Shown: one piece after another, positions 1 to 8,100 of the stretch
Layout: each line of letters starts with the position of its first letter
How positions within the stretch are numbered: the first letter of the stretch is position 1
DNA from: CATOSP01 sp965205385
GTDB taxonomy: Bacteria > Chloroflexota > Dehalococcoidia > Lucifugimonadales > UBA3495
Direction: 5' to 3'
DNA length: 64,000 nt
Assembly (NCBI GenBank): GCA_965205385.1
Contig: CBDBGS010000008.1
Span: 1,240,001-1,304,000 of the forward strand
The notes under the pieces: generated by a model
The model's database searches: none
What the model was told of the DNA's origin: nothing
Seen by the model: only the letters and a program-made list of their open reading frames with translations
Position numbers and translations under genes: made by a program

Positions 1-389
1 GCTTGCCCTAGCTTGGGCATCAGGATGTACTGGACGTACATCGCGCTGCAATATACGACGGTCACGCCAAGGAACACGAGGGCGACGATATGCAGTCTCC
101 ATAGCTCGCCTTCGTTGATCGCCCACTCGATCCCGATGAGCAGGAACAGGGGCACACTCACGTTGCCAACGGTGTATATTAGGATGGCAGCGATTGACAG
201 GATGGCGTCCCGCTTATAGGGCTTGATGTAGGTGGCCAGACGCATCACCACCTTATTGTCGTAGGCCGTTCCTACTATCCCTTCGTCAGTAAGATTGTCC
301 ATGTTGGGGGAGTTCATGCCGCCGGAATGCAGGCCGCGCATGCCGCCCATCATTCCGCCGAAGCCGCCTCCCATATGTCCGCCGCGCAT
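1..389 (-). CDS. ABC exporter half-transporter, N-terminal part only (cut by window edge)
   Basis: The minus strand opens with ATG at 387-389, directly after the TAA stop of the upstream ABC gene, and stays open to the window edge (129 codons visible). The first 30 or so residues are rich in Gly, Met and His (GGGFGGMMGGMRG and similar). A linker and two hydrophobic segments typical of the start of an ABC exporter membrane domain follow (AILSIAAILIYTVGNVSVPL and IVALVFLGVTVVYCSAMYV). The zero-base junction with the upstream exporter gene implies translational coupling and a heterodimeric exporter. The nucleotide-binding domain lies outside the window. The Gly/Met-rich head is unusual; a role in metal binding or as a flexible tail would be a guess. 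Confidence 0.8.
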   Translation of the reverse strand, partial: MRGGHMGGGFGGMMGGMRGLHSGGMNSPNMDNLTDEGIVGTAYDNKVVMRLATYIKPYKRDAILSIAAILIYTVGNVSVPLFLLIGIEWAINEGELWRLHIVALVFLGVTVVYCSAMYVQYILMPKLGQ

Positions 390-2213
390 TTAGTTGTCAC
401 CTCCGTCGTCCCCTGCGATTATTGCGTCCAGGAGGACTTCTTCTTGGGGGCGTAGCTGGAGATCGTAGATCTCCCGGTAGATTCCACCGTGTGCAATCAG
501 GGATTCGTGGTCGCCCCGCTCGGTCACGACTCCATCTTTCAGGACCAGGATGATATCCGCGTCGCGCACCGTACTCAGCCTGTGCGCGATGACGAAAGTG
601 GTTCTGCCTTTCATCACATCGGTCATGGCCTGGTGGATCAGACGTTCTGTCTCCACGTCCACGCTGGACGTGGAGTCGTCTAAGATCAGGACTGGGGGAT
701 CTAACAGGATCGTCCGCGCGATAGCCAAACGTTGCCTTTGCCCGCCGGACAGGGTCACCCCGCGTTCACCCACCCAGGTGTCGTAACCGTGAGGCAGGCT
801 CATGATGTGGTCGTGAAGTTGGGCGACCTGGGCTGCCCGAATCACGTCATCGAGGGTCGCCTCCGGGGAGGCGTACGCAATGTTGTCTTTGATAGTGGCG
901 CTGAACAGGAAGATGTCCTGCTGCACGATGCCTACGTTGCTGCGTAAGGACGCCAGGGTGAACTCCCGAATGTCGTCGCCGTCCAGAGTGATAGAGCCCG
1001 CCGTCACATCGTAGAAGCGTGGAAGCAGATTCACGATTGTGGTTTTGCCGCTTCCCGGCGCTCCCAGGATCGCGGTAATCTGGCCAGGCTCCGCAGCGGT
1101 TTCGACATTCTGTAGGCCCGGGATTCTGGGGTCGTAGGAGAAAGAGACGTCGTTGAACCGGACGTATCCCTCTGCCCTGTTGAGCACCCTTGCATTCGGC
1201 CTTTCGATCACCGGTGATTCGGAGTCCAGTACCTCGAAGATGCGGCGTCCCGAAGAGACTGCCCGAGCAAAGCTCCCGACGACTTGGGGAGTCATGCGAA
1301 CGGGGAAGGTAAGCTGATTCATCAACAGGATGAAGGTTGCGAACGCTCCGGCATCGAGATCGCCCTTCAATATCTCCATACCGCCGTACCACAGCACGAC
1401 GCCGAGGGTGAGGCTGAAATACAGCGTCATCCAGGCTACGTTAGTCCCTTGCAGCCGCTCATTCTTGAAGTACTCTGTCTGCAGTTCCTGGGCTTTCAGA
1501 GCGTATTTCTTTCTCTCGTAGTCCTCGGCGGCGAACGCCTTGACAACGTGGATGCCCACTAGGTTCTCCTGGAGGATAGTGACCAGTTCCCCCATCACCT
1601 GTTGGACATGGAGCCACATAGCCCGTAGCCGGATCATCACGATCGAGGACTGGAAAAGGAGGAAGGGTACGAGGGCCAGGGTAAACAGCGTCAACTCCCA
1701 ATTCAGCATCGCCATGAAGACGACTATCGCCCCTACGCGGAAAGGAAGTTCCACGCCGCGCACCAACCCCATGTTGACGAACCTGCGGACCGCCTCAATG
1801 TCCGAGGTGACCTTAGACATCAGGTTGCCGGTATGCTCCTTGTCGTGGAACGCGAAGCTCAGGTGCTGCAACTTGTCATACATCAGGTTGCGAACATCAT
1901 AGGAAACCTTCTGAGACAAGGAATCCGTTAGGTAGGTCCTGCCGAAGTCGAAGATGCCCCTGACGAGGCTTGCCGCCAGCAGGAATAAGGCGAGGGTGAT
2001 GAGAGTAGACTGCGCTACGTCTGTGTTGGCTATGATTTGGCCGGGCTCTCCGACCCCTCGCGATTCATAGCTGACTAGGAGGTTGATAGCCTGGCCCACG
2101 AGGTAGGGGATTAAAAGGGACAGACCCAAGGCGAAGATGCTTGTGACGTAAGATAGGGTGAGGCGCCCTCTGTGGCGACCCGCCCAACCGATGACTCGCA
2201 TTAATGTTCTCAT
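390..2213 (-). CDS. ABC exporter, fused membrane and ATPase domains (MsbA/MdlB type)
   Basis: This 607-residue protein has a six-helix exporter membrane domain (about residues 15-310) followed by an ATPase domain. Walker A reads GAPGSGKTT, the signature motif is LSGGQRQR, and the switch His lies in VIAHRLS. Walker B ends LILDDSTSSVD, so the residue after the Walker B Asp is Asp, not the catalytic Glu. That degenerate site is known in one subunit of heterodimeric exporters such as TM287/288. A second exporter gene follows with no gap, which supports a heterodimer with one active and one degenerate ATP site. The substrate (lipid or drug-like) cannot be told. ATG at 2213 is used; a second ATG four codons later is possible. 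Confidence 0.93.
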   Translation of the reverse strand: MRTLMRVIGWAGRHRGRLTLSYVTSIFALGLSLLIPYLVGQAINLLVSYESRGVGEPGQIIANTDVAQSTLITLALFLLAASLVRGIFDFGRTYLTDSLSQKVSYDVRNLMYDKLQHLSFAFHDKEHTGNLMSKVTSDIEAVRRFVNMGLVRGVELPFRVGAIVVFMAMLNWELTLFTLALVPFLLFQSSIVMIRLRAMWLHVQQVMGELVTILQENLVGIHVVKAFAAEDYERKKYALKAQELQTEYFKNERLQGTNVAWMTLYFSLTLGVVLWYGGMEILKGDLDAGAFATFILLMNQLTFPVRMTPQVVGSFARAVSSGRRIFEVLDSESPVIERPNARVLNRAEGYVRFNDVSFSYDPRIPGLQNVETAAEPGQITAILGAPGSGKTTIVNLLPRFYDVTAGSITLDGDDIREFTLASLRSNVGIVQQDIFLFSATIKDNIAYASPEATLDDVIRAAQVAQLHDHIMSLPHGYDTWVGERGVTLSGGQRQRLAIARTILLDPPVLILDDSTSSVDVETERLIHQAMTDVMKGRTTFVIAHRLSTVRDADIILVLKDGVVTERGDHESLIAHGGIYREIYDLQLRPQEEVLLDAIIAGDDGGDN

Positions 2214-2411
2214 TTAATCGCGTATGCCTCAAACTCCTATTGCCAACAGGAAGAACCCCTTGGGATGTGGCTCCGTGGTTCCTCCATTTAGCGGACAGGT
2301 TAGTGGTTCGGGGTGGTTGGGTTGCCTATCAGGGCCGCTCTAGAAGACCGAGTATTCGGACTCCATATACCAGACCCTTCGGCGTATTCTCCCAGCCTGG
2401 GTATTGAGGGC

Positions 2412-2440
2412 ATCATAAACCCAATTGCGGCACAATTCAA
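2412..2440 (-). promoter_or_regulatory. Sigma-70-like promoter for the ABC exporter genes
   Basis: On the minus strand TTGAAT (2435-2440) and TATGAT (2412-2417) are separated by exactly 17 bases. Transcription would start near 2405, giving a leader of about 190 bases before the exporter start codon. No known riboswitch was recognised in that leader. Confidence 0.5.
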
Positions 2441-2480
2441 GCAACCGAATCGGGACGATAACCGCCGCAATGACGACGGT

Positions 2481-4160
2481 TCACATTCGTTCTGGGGTGG
2501 TCATTCCCATCAAATCCAGCGTGCGGCGGAACACGATCTGGGCCGACTCCACGAGCTTGAGCCGGGCCATGGTGGTCTCGTTGTCCTCAGGTTTTGACGA
2601 GATCACGCGGCAGTTTTCGTAAAACCAGTGAAACGCGGTTGCAAGCTCCATGGCGTAGTGAGGAAGGTGGTGGGGTTCCAGGGCGCGCGCCATGTGCTCA
2701 ACCAGTTCCGGGAGCCTGATCATCGTCCTGATCAGGCTAAGTTCACTGGGGTCGTTGAGCAAGCTCACGTCGCCCTGGCTCCAGTCTATGTTCTGGCTGC
2801 GGGCGAGGCTGAGAATCCCCGCGTTGCGGGCGTGGGCGTATTGAACGTAGTAAACAGGGTTCTCGGATGACTCCCGTTTAGCTAGCTCCAGGTCGAATTC
2901 CATTTGGGTGGACGGCGTCCGCGCCAGGAAGAAGAAGCGGCAGGCGTCCGCGCCGACCTCCTCCGCCAGCTCTCGAAGGGTGACGAACTCTCCGGTCCGT
3001 TTCGAAGCCCGCACCACCTGGTCGCCCCTTTTGAGCGTGACCATCTGCGATATCAAGATGGTGAGCCTGTCCGGTTCGATCCCGAGGGCTGCCACGGCGG
3101 TCTTCATCCTGGGGACGTGGCCCTGGTGGTCTGCTCCCCAGATGTTCACCACCGACTGGAATCCCCTGACCATGAACTTGTTGTAGTGATAGGCGATATC
3201 AGAAGCGAAGTATGTGGGGTCCCCGCTGGAGCGGATCACCACATTGTCTTTATCATCCCCTAGCGTGCTGGAGGTGAACCAAGTGGCGTTTTCCCGTTCC
3301 GCCAGGTAGTCCTTTTGCCGGAGAAGGTCGACGGCCGTCTGGTAGTCGCCGTCCCTGAATAGGGATCGTTCGCTGAACCAAATGTCAAAAGAAACACCGA
3401 TCCGGGTCAGGTCGTCCCGAATTAGGTCGACCATCTTCTCCCGGGCCAGGTCGCCGATCTCCCGAAGGGCGTCGGGCTCGGGCATATCAAGGTAGCGTTG
3501 GCCTTGGGCGTCGGCGATTTCCTGGGCCAGTTCGGTTACGTATTCTCCCTGGTAGCCTCCGGCGGGCAATTGGGCCTGTCGGCCCATGACTTCTTGGTAA
3601 CGGGCAAACACGGAGCCGTAAAACGCCTCCATCTGAGTGCCCGCGTCGTTTACATAATATTCCTGGGTTACCTGATATCCGGCGGCTGCGAGGACCCGGG
3701 CCAACGTGCTGCCGAGGACCGCGCCCCGGGTGTGCCCGACGTGTACAGGACCGGTTGGGTTGACGCTAACGAATTCCACCATCGTGGGTTTTTGCCCACC
3801 GATGTCGACGTCTCCGTACTTCGCGCCCGCTTCCCGGACGGCCTCCACCTGGCGTTGGACCCATTCGTCTCGAAGGTGGAAATTGATAAAACCGGGGGGA
3901 GCGGTTACCACGCTGTCGATCAGGTCGGACGTGGGTATGCGCTCCACCAACAACTCGGCGAGCCGGAGGGGGTTAATTCGGGTGGCGCGTGCCAGGCGCA
4001 GGGGAACGCTGGTGGCGAAGTCGCCGTGGTCTGCGTTGGCAGGGCGCTCCACCACGATTTCGGGCATAGTTTCGAGCCGGAGAGTCCCATCCTGGCGGGC
4101 TATCTCGACTCCCTGGGCTACCAAATGCCGGATTGTGTCGATTACCAACTGCGTGGCCAT
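2481..4160 (-). CDS. argS: Arginine--tRNA ligase
   Basis: Class I arginyl-tRNA synthetase of 559 residues, charging tRNA-Arg in the cytoplasm. The N-terminal additional domain carries the family pattern around ANADHGDFATSVPLRLA. The HIGH-type motif is HVGH, within NPTGPVHVGHTRGAVLG, and the KMSKS-equivalent region is KRTGEFVTLRELAEEVGAD. The C-terminal part holds the anticodon-binding helical domain (YVQYAHARNAG to the end). Length is normal for the family. The gene is monocistronic by context: the gene upstream runs the other way. A terminator-like hairpin sits in its leader (see 4206-4239). Confidence 0.97.
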   Translation of the reverse strand: MATQLVIDTIRHLVAQGVEIARQDGTLRLETMPEIVVERPANADHGDFATSVPLRLARATRINPLRLAELLVERIPTSDLIDSVVTAPPGFINFHLRDEWVQRQVEAVREAGAKYGDVDIGGQKPTMVEFVSVNPTGPVHVGHTRGAVLGSTLARVLAAAGYQVTQEYYVNDAGTQMEAFYGSVFARYQEVMGRQAQLPAGGYQGEYVTELAQEIADAQGQRYLDMPEPDALREIGDLAREKMVDLIRDDLTRIGVSFDIWFSERSLFRDGDYQTAVDLLRQKDYLAERENATWFTSSTLGDDKDNVVIRSSGDPTYFASDIAYHYNKFMVRGFQSVVNIWGADHQGHVPRMKTAVAALGIEPDRLTILISQMVTLKRGDQVVRASKRTGEFVTLRELAEEVGADACRFFFLARTPSTQMEFDLELAKRESSENPVYYVQYAHARNAGILSLARSQNIDWSQGDVSLLNDPSELSLIRTMIRLPELVEHMARALEPHHLPHYAMELATAFHWFYENCRVISSKPEDNETTMARLKLVESAQIVFRRTLDLMGMTTPERM

Positions 4161-4205
4161 CGGACTGCGTTCCTGGAGAAGAATCGTTTGGGAAAGTCGG
4201 AAGTT

Positions 4206-4239
4206 AAAAAAGTAAGGGCGGCCATTTAACTAGCCGCCC
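4206..4239 (-). terminator. Intrinsic-terminator-like hairpin in the argS leader (possible attenuator)
   Basis: Read on the minus strand, GGGCGGC (4233-4239) pairs with GCCGCCC (4216-4222) across a 10-base loop, followed by TTAC and six Ts (4206-4211). It ends about 46 bases upstream of the argS start codon. The neighbouring gene at 4517 is divergent, so no upstream minus-strand gene needs ending here. That makes leader attenuation of argS the simplest reading. I did not see a T-box sequence. Confidence 0.55.
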
Positions 4240-4516
4240 GGCGTACTGACGGATGAAGTTTACCACATACTATGCCCGAATCTAGCCCGGACGAGGATGT
4301 TTTTCGGCGCTTTATTGCGGTAACGGTGAATGTCTAGCCTCTTGGGCTCTTAGTCTCGCACGCGCTCACGATGGGCCCGGCGGTCTCGCCGACGGTGTTC
4401 GTCACCCCTTGTACCTGTGTGATAGTCTTTGTCATGTTCCTAGGGTTGGCCGTGCTCCGCGCGTTATGCGTGGTTTGGCCGGATAGCCCTAATCTTCAAA
4501 TTGTGAGGCCATACCG

Positions 4517-5203
4517 ATGCCCGGTGAGATAGCGCTGGTTGGTGGAGAAGAATTTAGGGTCAGGTGTGAGGAAATGGACCGGGAGATCATGCGCGCTTCC
4601 GGTGGTGACCCGGCGAAGGTGCTTATCATCCCCACCGCCGCGGTTACTGGCCCCGCAAAGGCGGCCAACGATGGAGTGGTCCACTTTGGCAACCTAGGCG
4701 GCGATTCTAGCCAGCTAATGGTGTTGGAGAAATCCCAGGCCGACGACGACAGCTTCATCCGGCCCGTGGACGACACTGAAGTAGTGTACTTCACGGGCGG
4801 CAGTCCCGATCATCTGCTGGAGACTCTGCGAGATTCCCGGTTGCTTACCGCGATCCTGGGGGCGGTGGAGCGGGGCGCTGTCCTGGCCGGATCAAGCGCG
4901 GGTGCGATGGTGATGGGTTCCTACATGCGTAGGCCCCGCGGCAGTGGCTGGGTGGAAGCTCTCGGCCTAGCTCCGAACATCGTCGTACTGCCGCACCACG
5001 AAAACAGAAATCCCGCTGAAGTATCCAGGGAGTTATTGGCGGATGCGCCGTCAGGACTAACTTTCCTGGGAATCGATGCTCGCACCGGATGCCTGGGCCG
5101 TCCCGGAAGTTGGCGCGTGGTGGGATCGGGCAAGGTTACGGTTTACCGGGGCGGCGAATGGGGCGTATATCCGGCTGGGGAGAGCTTGCCGGGGGACGTG
5201 TAG
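4517..5203 (+). CDS. Peptidase S51 / cyanophycinase-like family protein
   Basis: This 228-residue protein has the class I glutamine-amidotransferase-like fold of peptidase E and cyanophycinase. It starts with ALVGGEEF, followed by VLIIPTAA, VVYFTGGSPDHLLETL and the nucleophile elbow AGSSAGAMVMG, in which the second Ser of GSSAG is the expected catalytic Ser. VVLPHHENR probably contributes the His. The length fits peptidase E (about 230) better than true cyanophycinase, so the substrate (an Asp-X dipeptide, cyanophycin or other) is not settled. No signal peptide is visible. It is transcribed away from argS. Confidence 0.85.
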   Translation: MPGEIALVGGEEFRVRCEEMDREIMRASGGDPAKVLIIPTAAVTGPAKAANDGVVHFGNLGGDSSQLMVLEKSQADDDSFIRPVDDTEVVYFTGGSPDHLLETLRDSRLLTAILGAVERGAVLAGSSAGAMVMGSYMRRPRGSGWVEALGLAPNIVVLPHHENRNPAEVSRELLADAPSGLTFLGIDARTGCLGRPGSWRVVGSGKVTVYRGGEWGVYPAGESLPGDV

Positions 5204-5225
5204 GCCAAGATAATCGCGGCCCTTG

Positions 5226-5846
5226 TTAGCGCCTCCGGTCCCTCAGGGCTTGCCAGACGTCCGAGGGGGCAAGGTCGGAGGCGGCCAAGAGCACCAGGGC
5301 GTGGTAGAGCAAATCCGCCATTTCACGGGGTATGGACGACTCGTCCTTCCGCACCGCGGCGATGGCCGTCTCTCCAGCCTCTTCGATGACCTTCTGGGCG
5401 ATCCGGTCGACCCCTTCTTGCAGCAACCTGGTTGTGTAGCTCCCTTCGGGCATTTCGTGTTGGCGGTCTTTGATTACCGCGAACAGCTCTTCCAGGATGC
5501 CGGAACCCTCGTCGTGGGTCTCATACTCCTCCGGGAGTCCTTCTAAGGGGTTGAAGAAGCAGGAAGTCTCGCCGGTGTGACAGGCCGGGCCGTCTGGCTG
5601 GACTTTTAGCAAGATAGTGTCGCCGTCACAGTCCACCCAGGCTTCTTTCAGGTTCAGGTAGTTGCCCGACACCTCGCCCTTGTGCCATAGGTCCTCCCTG
5701 CTTCGGCTATAGAACCACACCTGGACGCCTTCGACCGTCCGTTTCAGTGATCCAGGGTTCATGTAACCCAGCATCAAGACCTGGCCCGTGTTGACGTCCT
5801 GGGCGATCGCGGGCACGAGGCCCTGTTCGTTTAGCTTTACCTTCAT
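5226..5846 (-). CDS. hisIE: Bifunctional phosphoribosyl-AMP cyclohydrolase / phosphoribosyl-ATP pyrophosphatase
   Basis: The 206-residue protein fuses HisI (about 1-110) and HisE (about 115-206), catalysing the second and third steps of histidine synthesis. The HisI part shows MLGYMN, WFYSRSREDLWHKGE, WVDCDGDTILLKV and the zinc-site Cys pair in PACHTGETSCF. The HisE part shows YTTRLLQEGVDRIAQKVIEEAGE and a conserved ADLLYH segment. The fused order is common in many bacteria. It follows hisF and a HAD hydrolase on the same strand, so these probably form one operon. Confidence 0.96.
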   Translation of the reverse strand: MKVKLNEQGLVPAIAQDVNTGQVLMLGYMNPGSLKRTVEGVQVWFYSRSREDLWHKGEVSGNYLNLKEAWVDCDGDTILLKVQPDGPACHTGETSCFFNPLEGLPEEYETHDEGSGILEELFAVIKDRQHEMPEGSYTTRLLQEGVDRIAQKVIEEAGETAIAAVRKDESSIPREMADLLYHALVLLAASDLAPSDVWQALRDRRR

Positions 5847-5886
5847 CTCTTACCTTTCATTAGCGGCCGGTGGCCAGTGGCTGGGG

Positions 5887-6594
5887 TTAGTTGTGGGGTG
5901 TACCCGAGAGAATGCCGGGTAGCTCCAGCAAGCTGCGGATCTGAAATTCCGGTGTGGGGAGTGCGGGGTTGGGTTCAGCGCCAGCGCGGTTTATCCATAC
6001 GGTGTGCATCCCGACGTTGCTCGCTCCCTGTACGTCTTCGAACTGTTTGTCCCCGACATACACCGTTTCCGCCGGGGCGACGCTCAACCGGCGCAACATG
6101 GTCTGGAAGAGTTGAGGGAGGGGTTTGTAGCAACGGGCCGATTCCGAGGAAAGGATTGCTTCGAAGGACCGGCCCAGAAGCTGTATGTTCGGGATCAGAT
6201 AACGGTCGTCGGCGTTGGAGAGGACGGCGGTGCGCCAATTTTCTTGCAGGACGTCCAGGGCCTCATGGGTTTCTGGGAAGGGCTTCCGGTCGCACAGGTC
6301 TCGGATGCCTTTGTTGGCGGCGGAGTCGGCGTCGCCGGTCACGCCCAACCTGGTGAAGGCGTTGGCGAAGCAGTCCTTCCATCCCTCAAAGTAACTCTCG
6401 AAGGGAGCGCCGGGGATGACCCTGCGGGTCTTGAACCCCTCTTCCACGGCGTGCCAAGCATCGCCGAGCACCTGGCCGGACACGCCCAAGGCCTGGTCCC
6501 GGGCGATGTCGGCGAAGGTGACGTTCCAACGCTGTGAATCGTTGTCCACTAGGGTGTCGTACATGTCGAATATGATAGTAGTGACTTGTCTCAT
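5887..6594 (-). CDS. HAD-superfamily hydrolase (haloacid dehalogenase type)
   Basis: A protein of about 235 residues, if translation begins at ATG 6594 (MRQVTTIIFDMYDTLVDN). The frame is open further upstream, but that stretch overlaps hisF and looks noncoding. Motif I is DMYDT, with Tyr in place of the second acidic residue. Motif II is the Ser in TAVLSNADD, motif III the Lys in CYKPLPQLF, and motif IV is VYVGDKQFEDVQGA. A DxY motif is typical of L-2-haloacid dehalogenases and some related hydrolases, which lack the second Asp used by phosphatases. The gene lies between hisF and hisIE; a histidinol-phosphatase role is conceivable but not shown by the sequence. Confidence 0.88.
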   Translation of the reverse strand: MRQVTTIIFDMYDTLVDNDSQRWNVTFADIARDQALGVSGQVLGDAWHAVEEGFKTRRVIPGAPFESYFEGWKDCFANAFTRLGVTGDADSAANKGIRDLCDRKPFPETHEALDVLQENWRTAVLSNADDRYLIPNIQLLGRSFEAILSSESARCYKPLPQLFQTMLRRLSVAPAETVYVGDKQFEDVQGASNVGMHTVWINRAGAEPNPALPTPEFQIRSLLELPGILSGTPHN

Positions 6595-6682
6595 ATCAGT
6601 ATGCGTTGTTCTCCCAGGCCCATATATGGGGGTGTTGCCGCCCGGGCTGGATTCCTGTGGGCCGCTGTGACCGGCAGCGGGC

Positions 6683-7510
6683 TCAGGGAACCGGACGCGC
6701 CGTAGGCCGCACCGGGATGCCCCGTCCGTCCAGGTAATCCTTGGCTTCCGAGATCGAATATGTGCCAAAGTGAAATATGCTAGCGGCCAAAACCGCGTCG
6801 GCCCTGCCGTCGGTGAATGCTTCGTACAGGTGCTCCAACGTCCCAGCCCCGCCGCTGGCGATGACCGGAACGGGGACAGCCTCGGAGATGGCGCGGGTCA
6901 AGTCCAGGTCATACCCGGCCTGGCGCCCGTCGGCGTCCATGCTGGTGAGCAGAATCTCGCCAGAGCCTAGTTCAACCGCCCGTACCGCCCACTTTAACGC
7001 GTCCAACCCCGTGGGGGTCCGTCCCCCATGGGTATAGACTTCCCAGCGGGAACCAGCGTCCAACGCGAGGCCGGAGCCGGTCGTCGCGGCGATTGGACCG
7101 TCGGCGGCTACCCTTTTGGCGTCAATGGCGACGACGATGCACTGGTTGCCGAATTGGTCCGCGCCCTCTGAAACGAGGGAGGGATTGTTGACCGCCGCGG
7201 TGTTCAGGGATACCTTATCCGCGCCAGCGTTGAGCATCCGGCGGACGTCTTCCGCGCTGCGGAGCCCCCCGCCCACAGTCAACGGGATAAATACCTGGTC
7301 CGAGACGCGGTGGACCACGTCGACCATTGTGTTACGGGAGTCGGAGCTGGCGGTGATGTCCAGAAACACCAATTCATCCCCGCCTTCGCGGTCGTAAAGG
7401 TAGGCCAACTCGGCGGGGTCTCCGGCGTCGCGAATATCAACGAAACTGGTCCCCTTGACGACCCGCCCGGCGTCCACATCCAGGCAGGGAATGATACGTT
7501 TGGTCAGCAA
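6683..7510 (-). CDS. hisF: Imidazole glycerol phosphate synthase, cyclase subunit
   Basis: A 275-residue TIM-barrel enzyme that joins ammonia (from HisH) with PRFAR to give imidazole glycerol phosphate and AICAR. Family motifs run from IIPCLDVDAGRVVKG, with the first catalytic Asp, through PLTVGGGLRS, NAGADKVSLNT and the second catalytic Asp in IVVAIDAKR, to EILLTSMDADG and VPVIASGGAGTLEHL. The start is TTG at 7510, since MLTKRIIPCLD is the usual HisF beginning. It is slightly longer than usual because of a short insertion after AKRV and a C-terminal tail. hisH is not in the window. Confidence 0.97.
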   Translation of the reverse strand: MLTKRIIPCLDVDAGRVVKGTSFVDIRDAGDPAELAYLYDREGGDELVFLDITASSDSRNTMVDVVHRVSDQVFIPLTVGGGLRSAEDVRRMLNAGADKVSLNTAAVNNPSLVSEGADQFGNQCIVVAIDAKRVAADGPIAATTGSGLALDAGSRWEVYTHGGRTPTGLDALKWAVRAVELGSGEILLTSMDADGRQAGYDLDLTRAISEAVPVPVIASGGAGTLEHLYEAFTDGRADAVLAASIFHFGTYSISEAKDYLDGRGIPVRPTARPVP

Positions 7511-7610
7511 CTGCCTGTCCTATCTCCAGCGAATTCGGTAAGCCAAAAGCAGTATAACACCTGGGCCGGGGCGGGCCGGAATGCCCTGCCGCAACCACCT
7601 GCGCGAGTTG

Positions 7611-7639
7611 TTGGCAAGCGTGAGCCGCGGCAGTAGAAT
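7611..7639 (+). promoter_or_regulatory. Sigma-70-like promoter for the GlcG/HbpS-like gene
   Basis: TTGGCA (7611-7616), a 17-base spacer and TAGAAT (7634-7639) precede the gene at 7692, giving a leader of roughly 45 bases that ends in a near-perfect Shine-Dalgarno (AGGAGGTGA). Confidence 0.55.
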
Positions 7640-7691
7640 TGTCTGGTATCCTGGATCCCATAGTAGCTTTATCGGTATCAGGAGGTGACCC

Positions 7692-8087
7692 ATGGCCGTG
7701 AGTTTGGCAGAGGCCAACAAGATCGTAGCCGGCGCAATCGCCAAGGCGGAAGAACTGAACATCAAGATCAATGTCGCCGTATGCGATGCTGGCGGGCGTC
7801 TAATCGCGTTCAATCGTATGGACGGGGCCATCTGGGCCGGGGTTTACGGTTCTCAGGGCAAGGCCGTGGCTTCGGCGGCCTTCGGGCGGACCAGCGGCGA
7901 GTTGCAGGAACGCGCCGACCAGCCAACGCCCCGCGGAATCGCCATTGCCGAGGGCGGGCACATGATTATGGGCCAGGGCGGTGTCCCCATTGTTCGAGGC
8001 GGTGCGGTAGAAGGAGCGTGCGGCGTCGGCGGCGGGACTTCTCAAGAAGACGAAGACTGCGCCCGCGCCGGAATCGCCACTTTGTAA
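7692..8087 (+). CDS. GlcG/HbpS-like (DUF336) small protein
   Basis: A 131-residue protein of the GlcG/HbpS/PduO-C family. It shows NVAVCDAGGRLIAFNRMDGA in the N-terminal half, a glycine-rich GGVPIVRGGAVEGACGVGGG segment and the C-terminal DEDCARAGIATL. Family members bind haem, corrinoids or other small ligands, and HbpS senses haem. No signal peptide is visible, so this one is probably cytoplasmic. AGGAGGTGA lies directly upstream of the ATG and settles the start. It converges on the cyclase gene 14 bases downstream. Ligand unknown. Confidence 0.88.
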   Translation: MAVSLAEANKIVAGAIAKAEELNIKINVAVCDAGGRLIAFNRMDGAIWAGVYGSQGKAVASAAFGRTSGELQERADQPTPRGIAIAEGGHMIMGQGGVPIVRGGAVEGACGVGGGTSQEDEDCARAGIATL

Positions 8088-8100
8088 ACCGGCCCCGGGA

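Noticed and set aside
3498..4229. Plus-strand frame of 243 codons opposite argS
   Set aside because: Antisense to well-conserved argS and without recognisable protein features.
4161..4516. T-box riboswitch in the argS leader
   Set aside because: The hairpin resembles a terminator, but no UGGNACCGCG-like T-box or clear specifier stem could be found.
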